Shown: positions 33,292 through 44,299, counted from the first letter of the stretch. The stretch is DNA of 64,000 nucleotides from Phytophthora quininea (GCA_011947345.1 JAAVTG010000672.1:124001-188000); one strand, 5' to 3'. Notes: generated by a model not told the origin, from the letters alone. A program made the numbers and translations.

Positions 33292-35699
33292 ATGGCAAGG
33301 CTGAGTAAAGCTGAACAAGAGCGACGTCGAAAGCGACAGCGACAATGGCTGGAAGAGTTCCTACCCAAAGTGCAGGACGCGACTCGACCGAACTCCGAGT
33401 ACTGCCAAAGCCCAGAAGTGATGGAGTTGTTGCAACATCTTTCTGATGGTGTCAATGAGCTGCTGATGACGAGACCGTTGAATCCGTTGCCGTGGCTCGC
33501 AGACTACCTGCGTCTTGCGGTATGTGATCAATGGAGTAGTCTAACACTTTAGGTTGTACCATCCTTACCATTGTTTGTCTTGTGGTTGTTAGTGTAAACT
33601 GTCGTACGAGGTGCAGCATACAGTGTCGGAAGCGTTGATGCTCGAAATGCATCGCAAGCGTCGAGTGATTCAGAACGCACTTGCTGCAACCAAGCACGAC
33701 GAACTGGAGAGCAAAAGTTGATTCAAAAGGTGATCTCTCTGGAGCAGGAACTCAAGCTGGTGGGGAGAGAACGAAGACTGAAGAAAGGTGATCACGAGTT
33801 CCTCGTGTACGAACAGCCATCGCGGCAGTCGAATTGGAGTATCGACACGACTAAGCTCCCCATGTCCACAAAGGAGAAGGAACCACAGACAAAAATGCAG
33901 ATAAGGATGCTGCTGGGCAGATTTCGGAGCGATTACTTGACAGTCTTCGTGCTCGACGAGATCTGGACTCGTACTTCGCTACGGTCGTCGATATGCTAGT
34001 TCAAGCGTTGGTGACTTTGCTGCTGGTGGCTCCTGAGCGACCGGAGCTTTGGCTGGTCATGTATCTACGGCGTGGTATGAAATCTTCGCAGCCTTCAGCT
34101 GTAGAGAACTCTGTCGATAAACGTCGGTCTTCGTCGGTCGTTTTGCAGGCGGCGTCTCCGGTTCTGTTCGCCACGAACTTGGAGCTCACACGGAAACTCG
34201 ACGAGATCAAAGATGCTCAAACGCAGATGCGCACTCGGCTTCAGTCACTGCAGCAAATATTCGCCGCGCTCGAGCAAGAATTGGCGGTGCGAAATCGCTT
34301 CATTACGAAGCTGTCAGAAACTCATGTGACGACTAGAACGCAAGCGATCATGGATGGAACGCCAGTGTTTATTAACTCACAAAAGCATTGGGTACTGCCT
34401 GGGTTCCTGTTGGCTCCTAAGACGCTATCTGGCGAGGAATTGCTAGGCTTACGGCGAGCTGAAAGCTTCCTGATGGAGAAGGATGAGATCCACTGGAAGT
34501 TCCTACTACGAGCCCAACTGGAGTACGACTCGGCCACGTTGATTCAGAGCACGTGGCGAGGGGCACGACTGTACCGTTCGTTCCGAGAGCTCTTGAGACG
34601 GCGAAGACACGCATCGACTGTGATCCAGCGCAATTACTTCCACTACCTCTTCACTCGTGCCGTTAGCTTACCAAAGTGGTGTCGTCCAGGTCGAGAGGTG
34701 ATTGTAGCGCCCAGCATCGCTCAGAAGTGTGCTATTTCATTCCAATTCTACCCCAAGAGAGACTTCCCCGCTGGGAATTATCGACGTGAGCCAAAAGGAA
34801 CCAGTATCGACGAACTGATGGAGATCGCCCGGCAGGACGAAACGTGTGCGGGCTTCACAACCGACGGAGCGTTCAAGAGGTTTCTGCCGCGAATGCTCTC
34901 GCAGCTCAAGCCCATGGCTTCTGACGATGGAGTTGTCGTTAATGAGGACGGACTTTACGTCAAAATCTTCCCAAAGAAGGAGGAGAAACTCATCAACTCT
35001 GCCGTCGTCGTCGACGTTCCTGAAGATCGCTTCGGTTTGGTCAAAGTGGTTCTCGACGGCATCGCAATCACGGAGATGGTTCCAGTCACGAAGCTCACGG
35101 ACCGTTGGAAGCGAGTTCGAGTCAAACGGCTGCAGAACATGGAGAGGAGGAAGACTCGCGCCATTGTATTTGGTAAGAATTCCGTCCCGACGGAGCTCGA
35201 GGAAGAGCAGTCGATTGTCAAGCCAGGAACCGCCGACGCCAGCTACGAACGGATCGAGAGTGACGGAGAGGACGAAGAAGAGAGTCTCGAGAAGGAATGG
35301 CGTCGGCAAAGGCGACTGCTAAAGCGTCGACAAGCGGAAGATGCTCCCGACTACATTTTCGAGGACTTGGCCACGGGGAACGTCATGCGTCGAGGCCATC
35401 CGAGAAACACGTACGAAGATGTGGAAGTTCGTGATCGAGTTATCGCGACAAGAAGAAAAGTCTACGAAGACGAACAACACCGCCGGTTCGAGGCCACAAT
35501 ACTGGCGAGTGCTGTGAAGATTCAATGTGCGTGGCGATCCAAGCGAGCTCGAGAACACTTTCGGCAGATGCTGGTGCTTCGTGGGAAGGAGCGAGAGCGG
35601 GAACGTCTCGTCAATGAGATTGGAGCTGCTAACGCCCACAAGAAGAAGTCGAAGAGAACCGGAAGCACGTCCTTCTTCTCCAAGTGGAGAAAGCACTAG
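33292..35699 (+). CDS. IQ-motif protein with two Dpy-30-like docking motifs
   Basis: ATG 33292 (MARLSKAEQERRRKRQRQW). Intron 33520-33592 (73 nt). Breaks at A4 33713-33716 and A5 33891-33895, each cured by one more A. Two segments follow the Dpy-30/RIIa-like pattern of a short helix, then R-P-x-x-P/E-x-x-W-L-x-x-Y-L: LLMTRPLNPLPWLADYLR near the N terminus and LVAPERPELWLVMYLRR at about 34026-34075. A coiled coil follows, then IQ motifs (LIQSTWRGARLYRSF, VIQRNYFHYLF, KIQCAWRSKRAREHF) that would bind calmodulin. The mid-part has no family I know. Dpy-30-like motifs plus IQ repeats suggest an axonemal radial-spoke or central-pair scaffold; this is inference. Confidence 0.65.
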
Positions 35700-35874
35700 C
35701 TAGAACTGTTGACAATCAATGGGGGCATATATATTACTAGGAAGCGACTGCTGCCGATACAGGCAGCAACACCAAGGCACTCGGGTCCTCTCTGGCAGCT
35801 GGCTAAGGCTACCTCCTCGACGGAAGGCTAGTCATGGGGAAAACAGTCAGCTTGTCAGTGCTAATGGAGGTCGT

Positions 35875-37328
35875 CTATTCCGAGTCGCTCGTGTCCTTGG
35901 ACTTTTTCTTCTTCTTCTTGGACTTCTTCTTCTCGGGGACTCGCCGCCTTCGACCTCGGCCTCCTCGGCGTCACGTTTGTGCTTGTGCTTGTGCTTCTTC
36001 TTTTCTTCTCCTTCTTTCTCTTTCTTCGCCTTCTTCTTGGGGGCTTCGTCCTCATCATCGGACGCCTCCTTGGTCTCCTCGACTTCCTCCACCAGCGGCT
36101 TCTTGTCGTCCTTGCTGTACAGCGCAGACACGTCGGCCGGCGTGTTCTCGTTCACCTTGCCGTACTTGCCGATCTTGCCTTCCTTCACCAGGCCCTTGAC
36201 CTTCTGGGCCATCGGGCCCAAGCCCCATCGACGCGGGTACGTGTCGCGCTCCATGATGACACGCTTGATCTTGGCCACAATGCCGTGGTCGCACGTGGCC
36301 ATCACCGCCGTCGTCATCTGGGCGATACCCACGGCAATAGCCTCACCCTTGGTGGTCATCAGCACCACTTCCTCACCCACGTCAATGTCGTCCGCGAAGC
36401 GCAGCAGACCAGGGATCATGAACTTGGCGCCGTAGCAAATGGCGTTGACCGAGCTGTCCTTGACCACGATGCGCTTGTAGGTCGTCAGCAGCACCTCGAG
36501 CGGCCGCACGATACGGCGCAGATACGATTCGTCCTTGTACGTATCGTACTGGAACTGCGCGTCCAGCACGTCGTGCATGGTCACCATCGAGTCGTTCTCA
36601 CCCAAGACACCGGAACGGACACGACGCAGCTCCTGCATGTGTCCGCCGACGCCCAGGACAAGACCCAAGTGGACACAGAGCGTACGGATGTAGGTACCAG
36701 CTTCGCAGCTCACATGGAACACGCCGAGGTTGCGTTCGTCGTCAAACTCGATGAGTTTGCTCGAGTAAATGGTACGGATACGCAGCTGTCTCTTGACGGC
36801 CGAGATCAGCGGCGGACGCTGGAACAGCGCGCCGGTCAGCGTCTCGATGGCGCGGGCCAGCTTGGCCTGGCCGTCAATGGCGCTGTGCAGACGCACCACC
36901 GCCACGTACTCCTTACCGGCGCCTTGCTGGGCCTTCACCAGTCTGGTGGCGCGGTCCACGCAGACAATGAGGCAGCCAGTGACCTTGGGGTCGAGCGTAC
37001 CCGAGTGTCCAGTCTTATCCACCCGCAGGATGCGGCGGATCCAGGCCACGACCTCGTGGGACGAAGGGTTGGCCGGCTTGTCCAGGTTGATGACACCGTA
37101 GCGCACATAGTCGCTCAGGTTGCGCTTGAGCGGCGACGAGCTGCAGGCGATGGGCGTGTAGTGGCCCGTGCGCACGTTGAGCTGGTGGTAGTTCTTGAGC
37201 AGCAGCGGCCACTTGGACGTGTCCAGCGCCGGCGTGTGGCTCTCGGGCTTGATCAGGTCCTTGCCGGACACATCAGCGGCCTTGAGCTTCTTCTTCTTGC
37301 TCTTCTTGTCCACGTCCGACGCCGTCAT
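35875..37328 (-). CDS. CBF5: Dyskerin, H/ACA snoRNP pseudouridine synthase
   Basis: Catalytic subunit of the H/ACA particle that makes pseudouridine in rRNA; nucleolar. ATG 37328. The TruB-type catalytic block is [13 protein letters not shown] with Asp in GTLDPK. The [15 protein letters not shown] motif and the PUA domain ([31 protein letters not shown]) follow. Length about 485 residues, as usual. The C terminus is the Lys-rich tail typical of eukaryotic dyskerin. The open frame as read runs into an Arg-rich tail to 35847, but one more base at G4 35935-35938 gives an EKKK-type acidic/Lys tail ending at a stop at 35875, which I prefer. Divergent from IMP3. Confidence 0.93.
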
Positions 37329-37626
37329 GTCTGCAGCACTAGCACTTGTGATACACTAGGTAGGTTGGAGACTGGAGACTGGTGGATTCGGTTGGCTGGA
37401 GCTCGCTCCAGTTTGTATACAAACGGCAAGGTATTTGCTTTTTGACTGTAATTCATCGTCGCATACACGCTAATTTCATGTAGCTATTTGTATTTGAACA
37501 GGCAGACATGATACTTGCCCAGGGTCAGTATCGTATTGTTTTAGCATAACACTTAGCTTTAGGGAAACTAAAATACTGCTACAATCTGACTGGAGATCAC
37601 TGCACAACGGAAACAGCAGAGCAATA

Positions 37627-38181
37627 ATGGGGCGGCAACTCAAGTACCATGAGCAGAAGCTGCTCAAGAAGGTGGACCTGCTCGAGTGGCGCAAGGAGAA
37701 CAACCTGCATGAGATCAAGGTGATCCGCCGCTACCGCATCCCGGACCGAGAGCAGTACCACAAGTACAACCGACTGGTGGGGCACATCAACAAGGTGGTG
37801 GCGAGACTCAAGAAGCGTCCGGCGGACGACCCATACCGCCAGAAGACGACGACGACGCTGCTGGACAAGCTCTACAACATGGGTCTGATCCAGACCAAGA
37901 AGAGCCTGCTCAAGGCCGAGCAGGTCAACGTCTCGGCCTTCTGCCGCCGCCGCCTACCCGTCGTCATGGTGCGGGTCAAGATGGCCGAGAGCATCAAGGA
38001 GGCCACCACCTTCGTGGAGCAGGGCCACGTCCGCGTGGGGCCGACGGTCGTCAACGACCCGGCCTTCTTGGTCACCAGATCCATGGAGGACTTTGTGACG
38101 TGGGTGGACAGCTCCAAGATCAAGAGACACATCCAGAAGTACAACGACAAGCTGGACGACTACGAGCTGCTGGGTAACTAG
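37627..38181 (+). CDS. IMP3: U3 snoRNP protein IMP3 (S4 domain)
   Basis: Intact 184-residue protein matching the normal size of IMP3. It starts MGRQLKYHEQKLLKKVDLL. The S4 RNA-binding region is the segment FCRRRLPVVMVRVKMAESI and EQGHVRVGPTVVNDPAFLV. IMP3 joins the U3 snoRNA-pre-rRNA duplex in the small-subunit processome in the nucleolus. It has no intron. It lies head to head with dyskerin with 298 bp between start codons, so two nucleolar ribosome-biogenesis genes could share a promoter region. Confidence 0.95.
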   Translation: MGRQLKYHEQKLLKKVDLLEWRKENNLHEIKVIRRYRIPDREQYHKYNRLVGHINKVVARLKKRPADDPYRQKTTTTLLDKLYNMGLIQTKKSLLKAEQVNVSAFCRRRLPVVMVRVKMAESIKEATTFVEQGHVRVGPTVVNDPAFLVTRSMEDFVTWVDSSKIKRHIQKYNDKLDDYELLGN

Positions 38182-38354
38182 GACGCATGAGATGCAGTGG
38201 TGGTGGGATACAATACATATTTTTGCCTTGGTGGTGAGTCGCATAGTTTATTGTTGGGACTGGTGTGCGGGAGTCGTGTGTTGTCTCGTGATTTTCGATG
38301 GTGTCTTCAATGGGCTCATTGCATTTCTTTCCAAGACCGTCACCACCACTCAAG

Positions 38355-39086
38355 ATGCGTGGAGTGTTCCAGTCGAGTGTGGCGGTGCTGTTGCTGCACG
38401 CTGCAGTGGTGGCGAGTGCTGCTCTCCCGGTAGTGAAGGATGTCGTGAGTGGCTCGATCTTCCGCAAGGCGAGCTACCTGACCGTCGACAAGTACACGCT
38501 GACCATCAAGGCGACGACGGCGGCGGTGGAGATCGACTTGCTGTCAATGGAGACGGCCGACAACTCCACCTTCTCCGACGTCAACGCCGACTGCGACTCG
38601 GCCTACATCGACCCGCAAGTGTATCTGTTCAAGGTGGGCTCGGACGGCTCGCTGTCGACTGTGGCCAACAACGACGACGCTGGCGACGACAACCCGGCAT
38701 ACGCAAGTCGAGGATTAACGGACGGATCCGTCACGGGCGAGGACTCGTACATGATCCAGCAGTTGGCCAAGGGCACGTACATCATCGCGGTGGGGCGATA
38801 CCCGCTGAGCGAAAGCGCCGCTAAAGCCGGACGAAGCACCGACAGTATCAACGAGTTCTCTCCGTACGCTTGCATGGCACGGAAGGCCAGCTACGGAAAC
38901 TACAGGATGACAGTGAGGACACAGTCCACCGCCACCACGTCCGCCATCACCAAGAAGTCCAACTCGTACGTCGGCAACAGCTGCAACGTCAACGCCTCCA
39001 TCACCAACGAGTGCGTCTACGGTCTCCCTGCCGATATTGGCAGCGATATCCTCAAGGTCTGCAGCTACGACAAGACCATCTACTAG
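38355..39086 (+). CDS. Secreted protein of unknown function
   Basis: ATG 38355 gives a clean signal peptide (MRGVFQSSVAVLLLHAAVVA, cleavage after ASA). An earlier ATG at 38298 would bury it. The mature part (about 215 residues) is beta-rich, with YLTVDKYTLTIKA, IDPQVYLFKVG, GTYIIAVGRYPLSES and a Cys-containing end (SCNVN, NECVYGL, KVCSY). The pattern of DPQVYLF and GTYIIAVG resembles bacterial pre-peptidase C-terminal and DVUA0089-type domains, which bind surfaces or stabilise secreted enzymes. I do not recognise a named oomycete family. It is intact and single-exon. Confidence 0.75.
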   Translation: MRGVFQSSVAVLLLHAAVVASAALPVVKDVVSGSIFRKASYLTVDKYTLTIKATTAAVEIDLLSMETADNSTFSDVNADCDSAYIDPQVYLFKVGSDGSLSTVANNDDAGDDNPAYASRGLTDGSVTGEDSYMIQQLAKGTYIIAVGRYPLSESAAKAGRSTDSINEFSPYACMARKASYGNYRMTVRTQSTATTSAITKKSNSYVGNSCNVNASITNECVYGLPADIGSDILKVCSYDKTIY

Positions 39087-39251
39087 GATAAGCTTAGACT
39101 AATGTTTATTCATTAGAACCTTTTCCGACAACTGCAACATGTACTGTAGCCATCTTTTCGGTGAAGGGGTCTTGTATTCGAGTCACTTTCTGACTATACG
39201 AAAAAGAGTCAGCACGCTACGGTGCACTTGTACCTCCTACGGGAGTTGGTC

Positions 39252-41153
39252 ATGGGTACGAGCGCTGATGTGGGCTACGTGGTCTCCCCGGAAGGCCAGC
39301 AGCTCGCCAATGGCTTCGACAGCTACGTCATCTCCCCGCAGGACCGGCGACAGAACTTCTCCATGCTGGAGACGGCGTCGGCTACCAGGAGCAACTCCGA
39401 CGCCAAAGACACCACCACCATGCTACCGTATCGCCCCAGCAGCGACTCCGACACCAGCTCCGTCAACTTCACCGACTCGTTGGTGGTGGTGAATAAAAAG
39501 TTACCGTCGGGTAGAGCTGTGGCGCCAACGGCAGCGCTGAGTCTCTTCGCTCGGGAAAATGGTGGACTGCTGATCAACTACGTAGCGGTGGGAACTGTCC
39601 ATGGTCTGTTCCAAGCGCTGCTGTATCCGTACCTGAATATCTACCTGAATATGGACGACTATCTGGCGTATGCAGCAGAGCGGTGGCTTGCAGTGCCCTG
39701 GTTACTCAAAGTTTTCTTGGCTATGTTGTCTGATGGAGTGCCGTTGAAAGGATCACGACGACGAGCGTATATGCTGCTAGGGTGGGGAGTGTGTTTATTG
39801 TTTTCATTCATCTTGGCAGTGCTGCCGGTGGAGACGCCGTACTTGCAGGATGGAGAAGTGACCAACAGCTCTGCTGCGGAAGCTGGGAACAAGTACGTGG
39901 CGTTGTTTGTGTTTGCCACGTTCGGATACGTCTTGGCGGATGTTGCAGCCGACGGCATGATGGTCGAGTTCGCACAGCTTCATCAAGTGGGCGAGCAGCA
40001 GCAAAGACAGTTCCATCAGCAGCAGATCGACGGCGTTGACGATGAAGAAGTGCCGCAGACTTTGCCAAAGTTTTCAGGACCGACGCACGTTGTCACGACA
40101 CTCTTTGGAGCGAGATATCTCGCTCAGTTCGTCGTGACATTCTTCGTGACGTTCATGTGCAATAGCGACTCCTACGGTGGGGAGTTTGGGTGGGGAGCTT
40201 CAGTGAACGGCATGGTGGTGATCGCCGTGCTTGTGTCCGCGGGAGCGATGGCTGCGACGTGGTTCTTCCTGGTGGAGGACGAGAGTCCGGCTGGATACAA
40301 CATCCACATCTTGACGCCACGGGAGTGGAAACTTGCAGTCTCCAAGCTCTTCCACCAACGTGCGATCGTTCAAATGATGGGCTACATGTTTCTCTCAAGA
40401 CTGTGCTTCACGTACTATGCAACGTCGGCAAAGGCCATCTACGAATACTGGGCTCCGGCCAGTACATTGGCGACCAACTTGTTCTCGAGTTTGAACGCCG
40501 CAGTGTTTGCAGGAGCAGCGATATTGCTTGGATATGGACCGACGACGTTTATCTTCCAGCGGTTGGGGTGGCGGCAAACGGTTTGTGGCTCAGTGGTAGC
40601 GTCTGCTGCGCTTCTCCTCGTAGTCGCGCTCTTCACAGTCTACAACGTTATTCGTAGTGGCATTCTGACGCTGCTGATCGAGCAGGTCATAGCTGCAGTA
40701 GAAGCGGTGGCATATTTCGTAGCATTGTTCGCCGCCATCGCAGTCACGGAGCCAGGGCTGGAGGGCACGTCGTTCAGTTTGGTGGTGTCGATGGGCAACT
40801 TGGCCGTGCCATTTGCCATCTCACTGTCGCAGTCGATCGGCGAACGCTTCGATGTCTACGACGCGGAATACGAGTCGGACTCCAGCCACGCGCGGGCCAT
40901 GGCCATGTACTGCTTCCTCTTTGCAGTGTTTTTCCGACTGCTGCATTTGTTGCTGCTGTCGTTGCTTCCTGTTGGCGCGGAGACTGCACGGTCGATGAAA
41001 CTTCATCGTCTGACAAGCAAGAAAGGCACGGCGATCGTCATTGCGGCCGCTGTATGTGCTGGCTTCATGTTGTTCTGGGCATTGCTGATGGTATGTCTCG
41101 CATCGTTCGAGCGTACGTCGTGCCTCACTGTTGCTGGTGGCGAAAGCTGTTAG
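39252..41153 (+). CDS. Folate-biopterin/MFS-type transporter
   Basis: Intact, single exon, 633 residues from ATG 39252. A Ser/Thr/Asp-rich cytosolic N terminus of about 100 residues is followed by around 12 membrane helices (for example VCLLFSFILAVLPV, TLFGARYLAQFVVTFFVTFM, ASAALLLVVALFTVYNVI, GTAIVIAAAVCAGFMLFW). The first loop has WLLKVFLAMLSDGVPLKGSRRR, the D-x-x-P-x-x-G-x-R-R pattern of the BT1/FBT family (folate-biopterin transporters), which is expanded in oomycetes. Substrate cannot be read. The large loop after helix 4 is Gln/Asp-rich. Converges with the next gene, 72 bp between stops. Confidence 0.85.
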   Translation: MGTSADVGYVVSPEGQQLANGFDSYVISPQDRRQNFSMLETASATRSNSDAKDTTTMLPYRPSSDSDTSSVNFTDSLVVVNKKLPSGRAVAPTAALSLFARENGGLLINYVAVGTVHGLFQALLYPYLNIYLNMDDYLAYAAERWLAVPWLLKVFLAMLSDGVPLKGSRRRAYMLLGWGVCLLFSFILAVLPVETPYLQDGEVTNSSAAEAGNKYVALFVFATFGYVLADVAADGMMVEFAQLHQVGEQQQRQFHQQQIDGVDDEEVPQTLPKFSGPTHVVTTLFGARYLAQFVVTFFVTFMCNSDSYGGEFGWGASVNGMVVIAVLVSAGAMAATWFFLVEDESPAGYNIHILTPREWKLAVSKLFHQRAIVQMMGYMFLSRLCFTYYATSAKAIYEYWAPASTLATNLFSSLNAAVFAGAAILLGYGPTTFIFQRLGWRQTVCGSVVASAALLLVVALFTVYNVIRSGILTLLIEQVIAAVEAVAYFVALFAAIAVTEPGLEGTSFSLVVSMGNLAVPFAISLSQSIGERFDVYDAEYESDSSHARAMAMYCFLFAVFFRLLHLLLLSLLPVGAETARSMKLHRLTSKKGTAIVIAAAVCAGFMLFWALLMVCLASFERTSCLTVAGGESC

Positions 41154-41225
41154 GATTTTAGACAAACCACCACAGCCCTTCACGGGCTGTACTTTTCATT
41201 AATCGTATAAGAGGACTGATGTCGT

Positions 41226-42403
41226 TCATAGTGTCGTCTGCTTTTGGTTTGCTATCCATGCTTCGCCAGTGAAGGATGGTCGTCTTGTGCCTGGGGTCCC
41301 AGGGGGCAATTTGCCTGCTAATGGGACATCACTTCCGATCCGAATCACTTGGACTTCAAGTTCGTCGTCGTCGTCGGCACCATCTTCTAGGTGTTCTTCA
41401 ATACTCCTGCGCATAGCTTGTCTGGCCTTCTTTTCTTTTCTGCTGTTGAAATACGCTCGCACAGACAGCAAGATAGAGATCTACAGCATGGAAACTTCGT
41501 CAACAGAGACAGCATTAAGCTTACTAAAATGCTTGCCTTACCACAGTGGCCAATGCGCCAAGAATGGTGACCACCGTTTTAAGGTACGAGAAATCGTCAC
41601 AACTCGGCGGGTTGCGCCAGTCTCCGGTGCACTGGCAGGTCTTTGATCCGTCCGCTTTCGTCACGACGGTCCCTCGAGTTGGATTGCAACTGGCAAAGTC
41701 ATTCTGACCGCCATTCGACGAGGTCGTAGTGCCATGAGCAGTTGAGTCCACCGGTTTATTCGGTGTTGATGAAGCAGACCCTGCCAGAATGGTGGATCCA
41801 GTAGCGGTGTCTGCACTAGAGTCGCATGTACTGCCGGAAGATGTTTTCTTCCCGACCTGCAAGACAGTAGGCATTAGTAAAAAAACATTAGATTGCTATC
41901 TAAACCAAGCTACGAACCGTGATGGAGAACTGCGTCGTCACTTGAGAGCATTCATCATCTCCCCACCCGCGGAAAATGACCGTCCCAGGATTATCAGCGC
42001 AAATGCTAAACAATTTACCGTCGTCGCTGCGATCCGCTTCGGTGGTTCCGTTGCTGACGAAGTTTGTCTGCGCTTGGTTGACACGAAGAATCTCGTAGGT
42101 CACGCGAGCGACGTTGTTTAAAGTGAAGGAGAATCGTGTTCCGGCCGAGGCCAGTTCTGTGCCGTTGTCATCGATGGTGACGCCTTCCTGATAGCTCAAA
42201 CTGCCGTACGAGAAGGAGCAGCCGTAGCAGCAAATTCCTTTCGCAGCGCTGCACTGGTCGAACACGAGCGGATCGTACGTGATCACGGTGGTCGCCGGGT
42301 CTGTTTGATCCAGACAGTCCGCACAACAAGTGTCTGCCTTGGTAACTGAGGACAAAAGCAGCAGCACTGCAATCAACAGCAACCTTCGCTTTCCGCCTTG
42401 CAT
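41226..42403 (-). CDS. Single-pass membrane protein with EGF-like stalk, three exons
   Basis: ATG 42403, signal peptide MQGGKRRLLLIAVLLLLSSV. The ectodomain is Cys-rich (TCCADCLDQ, GICCYGCSF), with IFRGWGDDECS. Introns 41857-41917 and 41481-41541 (both 61 nt, GT-AG) join it to a Ser/Thr-rich stalk, an EGF-like end (CQCTGDWRNPPSC) and a membrane helix split by the second intron (YLKTVVTILGALATV plus ISILLSV). The cytosolic tail is RAYFNSRKEKKARQAMRR and an acidic stretch. No frame errors. This is a type I plasma-membrane architecture with adhesion or receptor character. The family is unknown to me. Confidence 0.7.
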
Positions 42404-42535
42404 GGCGTCGCCCCAAGGAATTCACAAAGTGCCTAACAGCTGAAAGATCGGAGCTGAGGGACGCGTCACTGGAAATGGTAACTGGCGTACATGAGGTTTC
42501 ATACTGCCGGACTTAGGCCACTACTTGTCTCCCCT

Positions 42536-44299
42536 TCAGCTCGAGTTGACTGTGTCCGCGATGGCCTGAATCCAGAACGCAGCGGCCTTGGCGCCAGGGT
42601 CGGGGATGCCTGCGCCGAACTCCTCGCCCACGTACCCGGCCCGACCGAATGCCTGCTTGGTCGAAATGCGAGCCGTCGCGTCGGCGCCGTCTTGAGCTGC
42701 CTTGGCCGCAGCGGTGGCGAGCTCCGCGCCCGTCTTGGAGGCGGGGTCGGCAAGCGCACGCAGCGACGGCACCAGCGCGTCCACCATCGTGCGCGAACCT
42801 TCCTGGGCGCCGCCGTACTTCTGGACGGCTGCAATGCCGGCCTGGAAAGCCGCCACCCACGCAGCAGCGTCAACGTCCTTGGAGCTCTCAAGCTGCAGCG
42901 ATGACGCCGTCAGGAAAATCACGTACAAGACGCCAGAAGTGCCGCCAGCACTGCGACCAACCGAGTCGGCGAGTGCACGCAACGTCAAGGTCGCGTCGTT
43001 CAGCGGGTAGTGCGTCGTGACGTCCTCGAGGATCGCTTCCGCAGCGGTCTTGAACGTGGTGCCGCAGTCTCCGTCGCCCACCTTCGTGTCCCACTTGGTC
43101 AGCTCCGGCTCGCTCTTGATGAGCTTCTCACACACGGCCAGGATACATTTCTCCAGCAGACGGCCGCTGTTAGAGAGCTCAGCAGGACGTTCGAACGTCG
43201 TCTTGGCCTGTGCAGGGACCTCAGCTTTGATAAATGGGCCCGAGATCTTCGACTGCGCCAAGTCATACGTCGAGTACGTCCACGCTGGAGCCGTCGTAGG
43301 AGCGTCAAACAGCGCCAGCATGGCAGCATCTCCGTTCGAGTTCCACAGGGACAGCGAGAACCCAGCCATGTCCAACGCCGTCATGAAGGAGCCCACTAGA
43401 ACACGCTCTGGTTCAATCCCCTTCGCTCTCAGCGTCTGCACCGCGTACTTGGCCACAACGTAGAGTTCCATAGCTATCATTGCTCCCCAATTATTCACCA
43501 TTAGGACGCATTTACTGCCATTGCCCAGTCCCAGTCCTACCGCCGTGGAAGTTGTGGTGATCTTGTCCACCATCATCTCGCAGAGTGCTGGTATATCCTG
43601 CTGTTCGCATTTAGTGACGCCAGGTTGAACTAGGAGTCTCTCGACAGGGAACCACGCTCGTCCTCCCTCATTGTCTCTCCAAGTGTCCTCTTGGCCAGGA
43701 AGAGTACATGGCTTATAAGCCACTCCCATCGTTCCCAATTTGTGCTGCCTCATAAAGCCGTTGACCATCGCCACTAGACTGGCCAGATCTTTGCCGGCTT
43801 TAGCAGCAGCACCGGCCAACTTGTGCACGAACACGGTGCCGCTCAGTCCGCGCCGTCCGGCGTTGGCGTTCACCACCGTCACGTCCTCCCCCACCACCAC
43901 CATGTCACATTTGAAGCCTTCCGCCTTGGCCTGTTCCACCGCCAGCCCAAAGTTGATGCGGTCTCCCGTGAAGTTCTTTGCCACCACCAGACAGCCGTGC
44001 GGGCCTGCGGCCAAGCGGATGGCCGTCAGCACCTGCTGCGTGGATGGGGAGGCGATCACGCCACCACACACGACGCCCGTGAGCATTCCCTCGCCGATAT
44101 AGCCGGCGTGGGTGGGCTCGTGGCCACTGCCGCCGCCCGAGAGCAGCGTCACTTGGCGTTGCTTGATGGCGTCGTAGTCGCGGTGCAGCAGCACGCGCTC
44201 GGTCTTCTCCAGGACGAGGTGCGGGTGCGCCAAGGCCATGCCTTCCACCATGTCGGGGACGATGGAGTGGGCGTCCTTCACCAGCTGCTTGGTCTTCAT
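42536..44299 (-). CDS. Dihydroxyacetone kinase-like protein, copy 1, diverged K-domain patch
   Basis: Single-chain DhaK plus DhaL protein, about 587 residues from [13 protein letters not shown] (ATG 44299; the frame is open to 44518 but that part overlaps the neighbour's start). The K domain keeps [20 protein letters not shown]. The L domain has the metal/ADP motif [11 protein letters not shown]. Residues about 181-275 differ strongly from copy 2, although both flanks are almost identical. In this patch the motif holding the substrate-binding histidine (GLGIHGEPG in copy 2) is replaced by RAWFPVERLLVQPG, and NNLGST by NNWGAM. Covalent binding of dihydroxyacetone to that His is established for DhaK enzymes, so this copy should lack or have changed activity. 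The frame is fully open, so it is not simply decayed. Confidence 0.88.
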   Translation of the reverse strand: MKTKQLVKDAHSIVPDMVEGMALAHPHLVLEKTERVLLHRDYDAIKQRQVTLLSGGGSGHEPTHAGYIGEGMLTGVVCGGVIASPSTQQVLTAIRLAAGPHGCLVVAKNFTGDRINFGLAVEQAKAEGFKCDMVVVGEDVTVVNANAGRRGLSGTVFVHKLAGAAAKAGKDLASLVAMVNGFMRQHKLGTMGVAYKPCTLPGQEDTWRDNEGGRAWFPVERLLVQPGVTKCEQQDIPALCEMMVDKITTTSTAVGLGLGNGSKCVLMVNNWGAMIAMELYVVAKYAVQTLRAKGIEPERVLVGSFMTALDMAGFSLSLWNSNGDAAMLALFDAPTTAPAWTYSTYDLAQSKISGPFIKAEVPAQAKTTFERPAELSNSGRLLEKCILAVCEKLIKSEPELTKWDTKVGDGDCGTTFKTAAEAILEDVTTHYPLNDATLTLRALADSVGRSAGGTSGVLYVIFLTASSLQLESSKDVDAAAWVAAFQAGIAAVQKYGGAQEGSRTMVDALVPSLRALADPASKTGAELATAAAKAAQDGADATARISTKQAFGRAGYVGEEFGAGIPDPGAKAAAFWIQAIADTVNSS

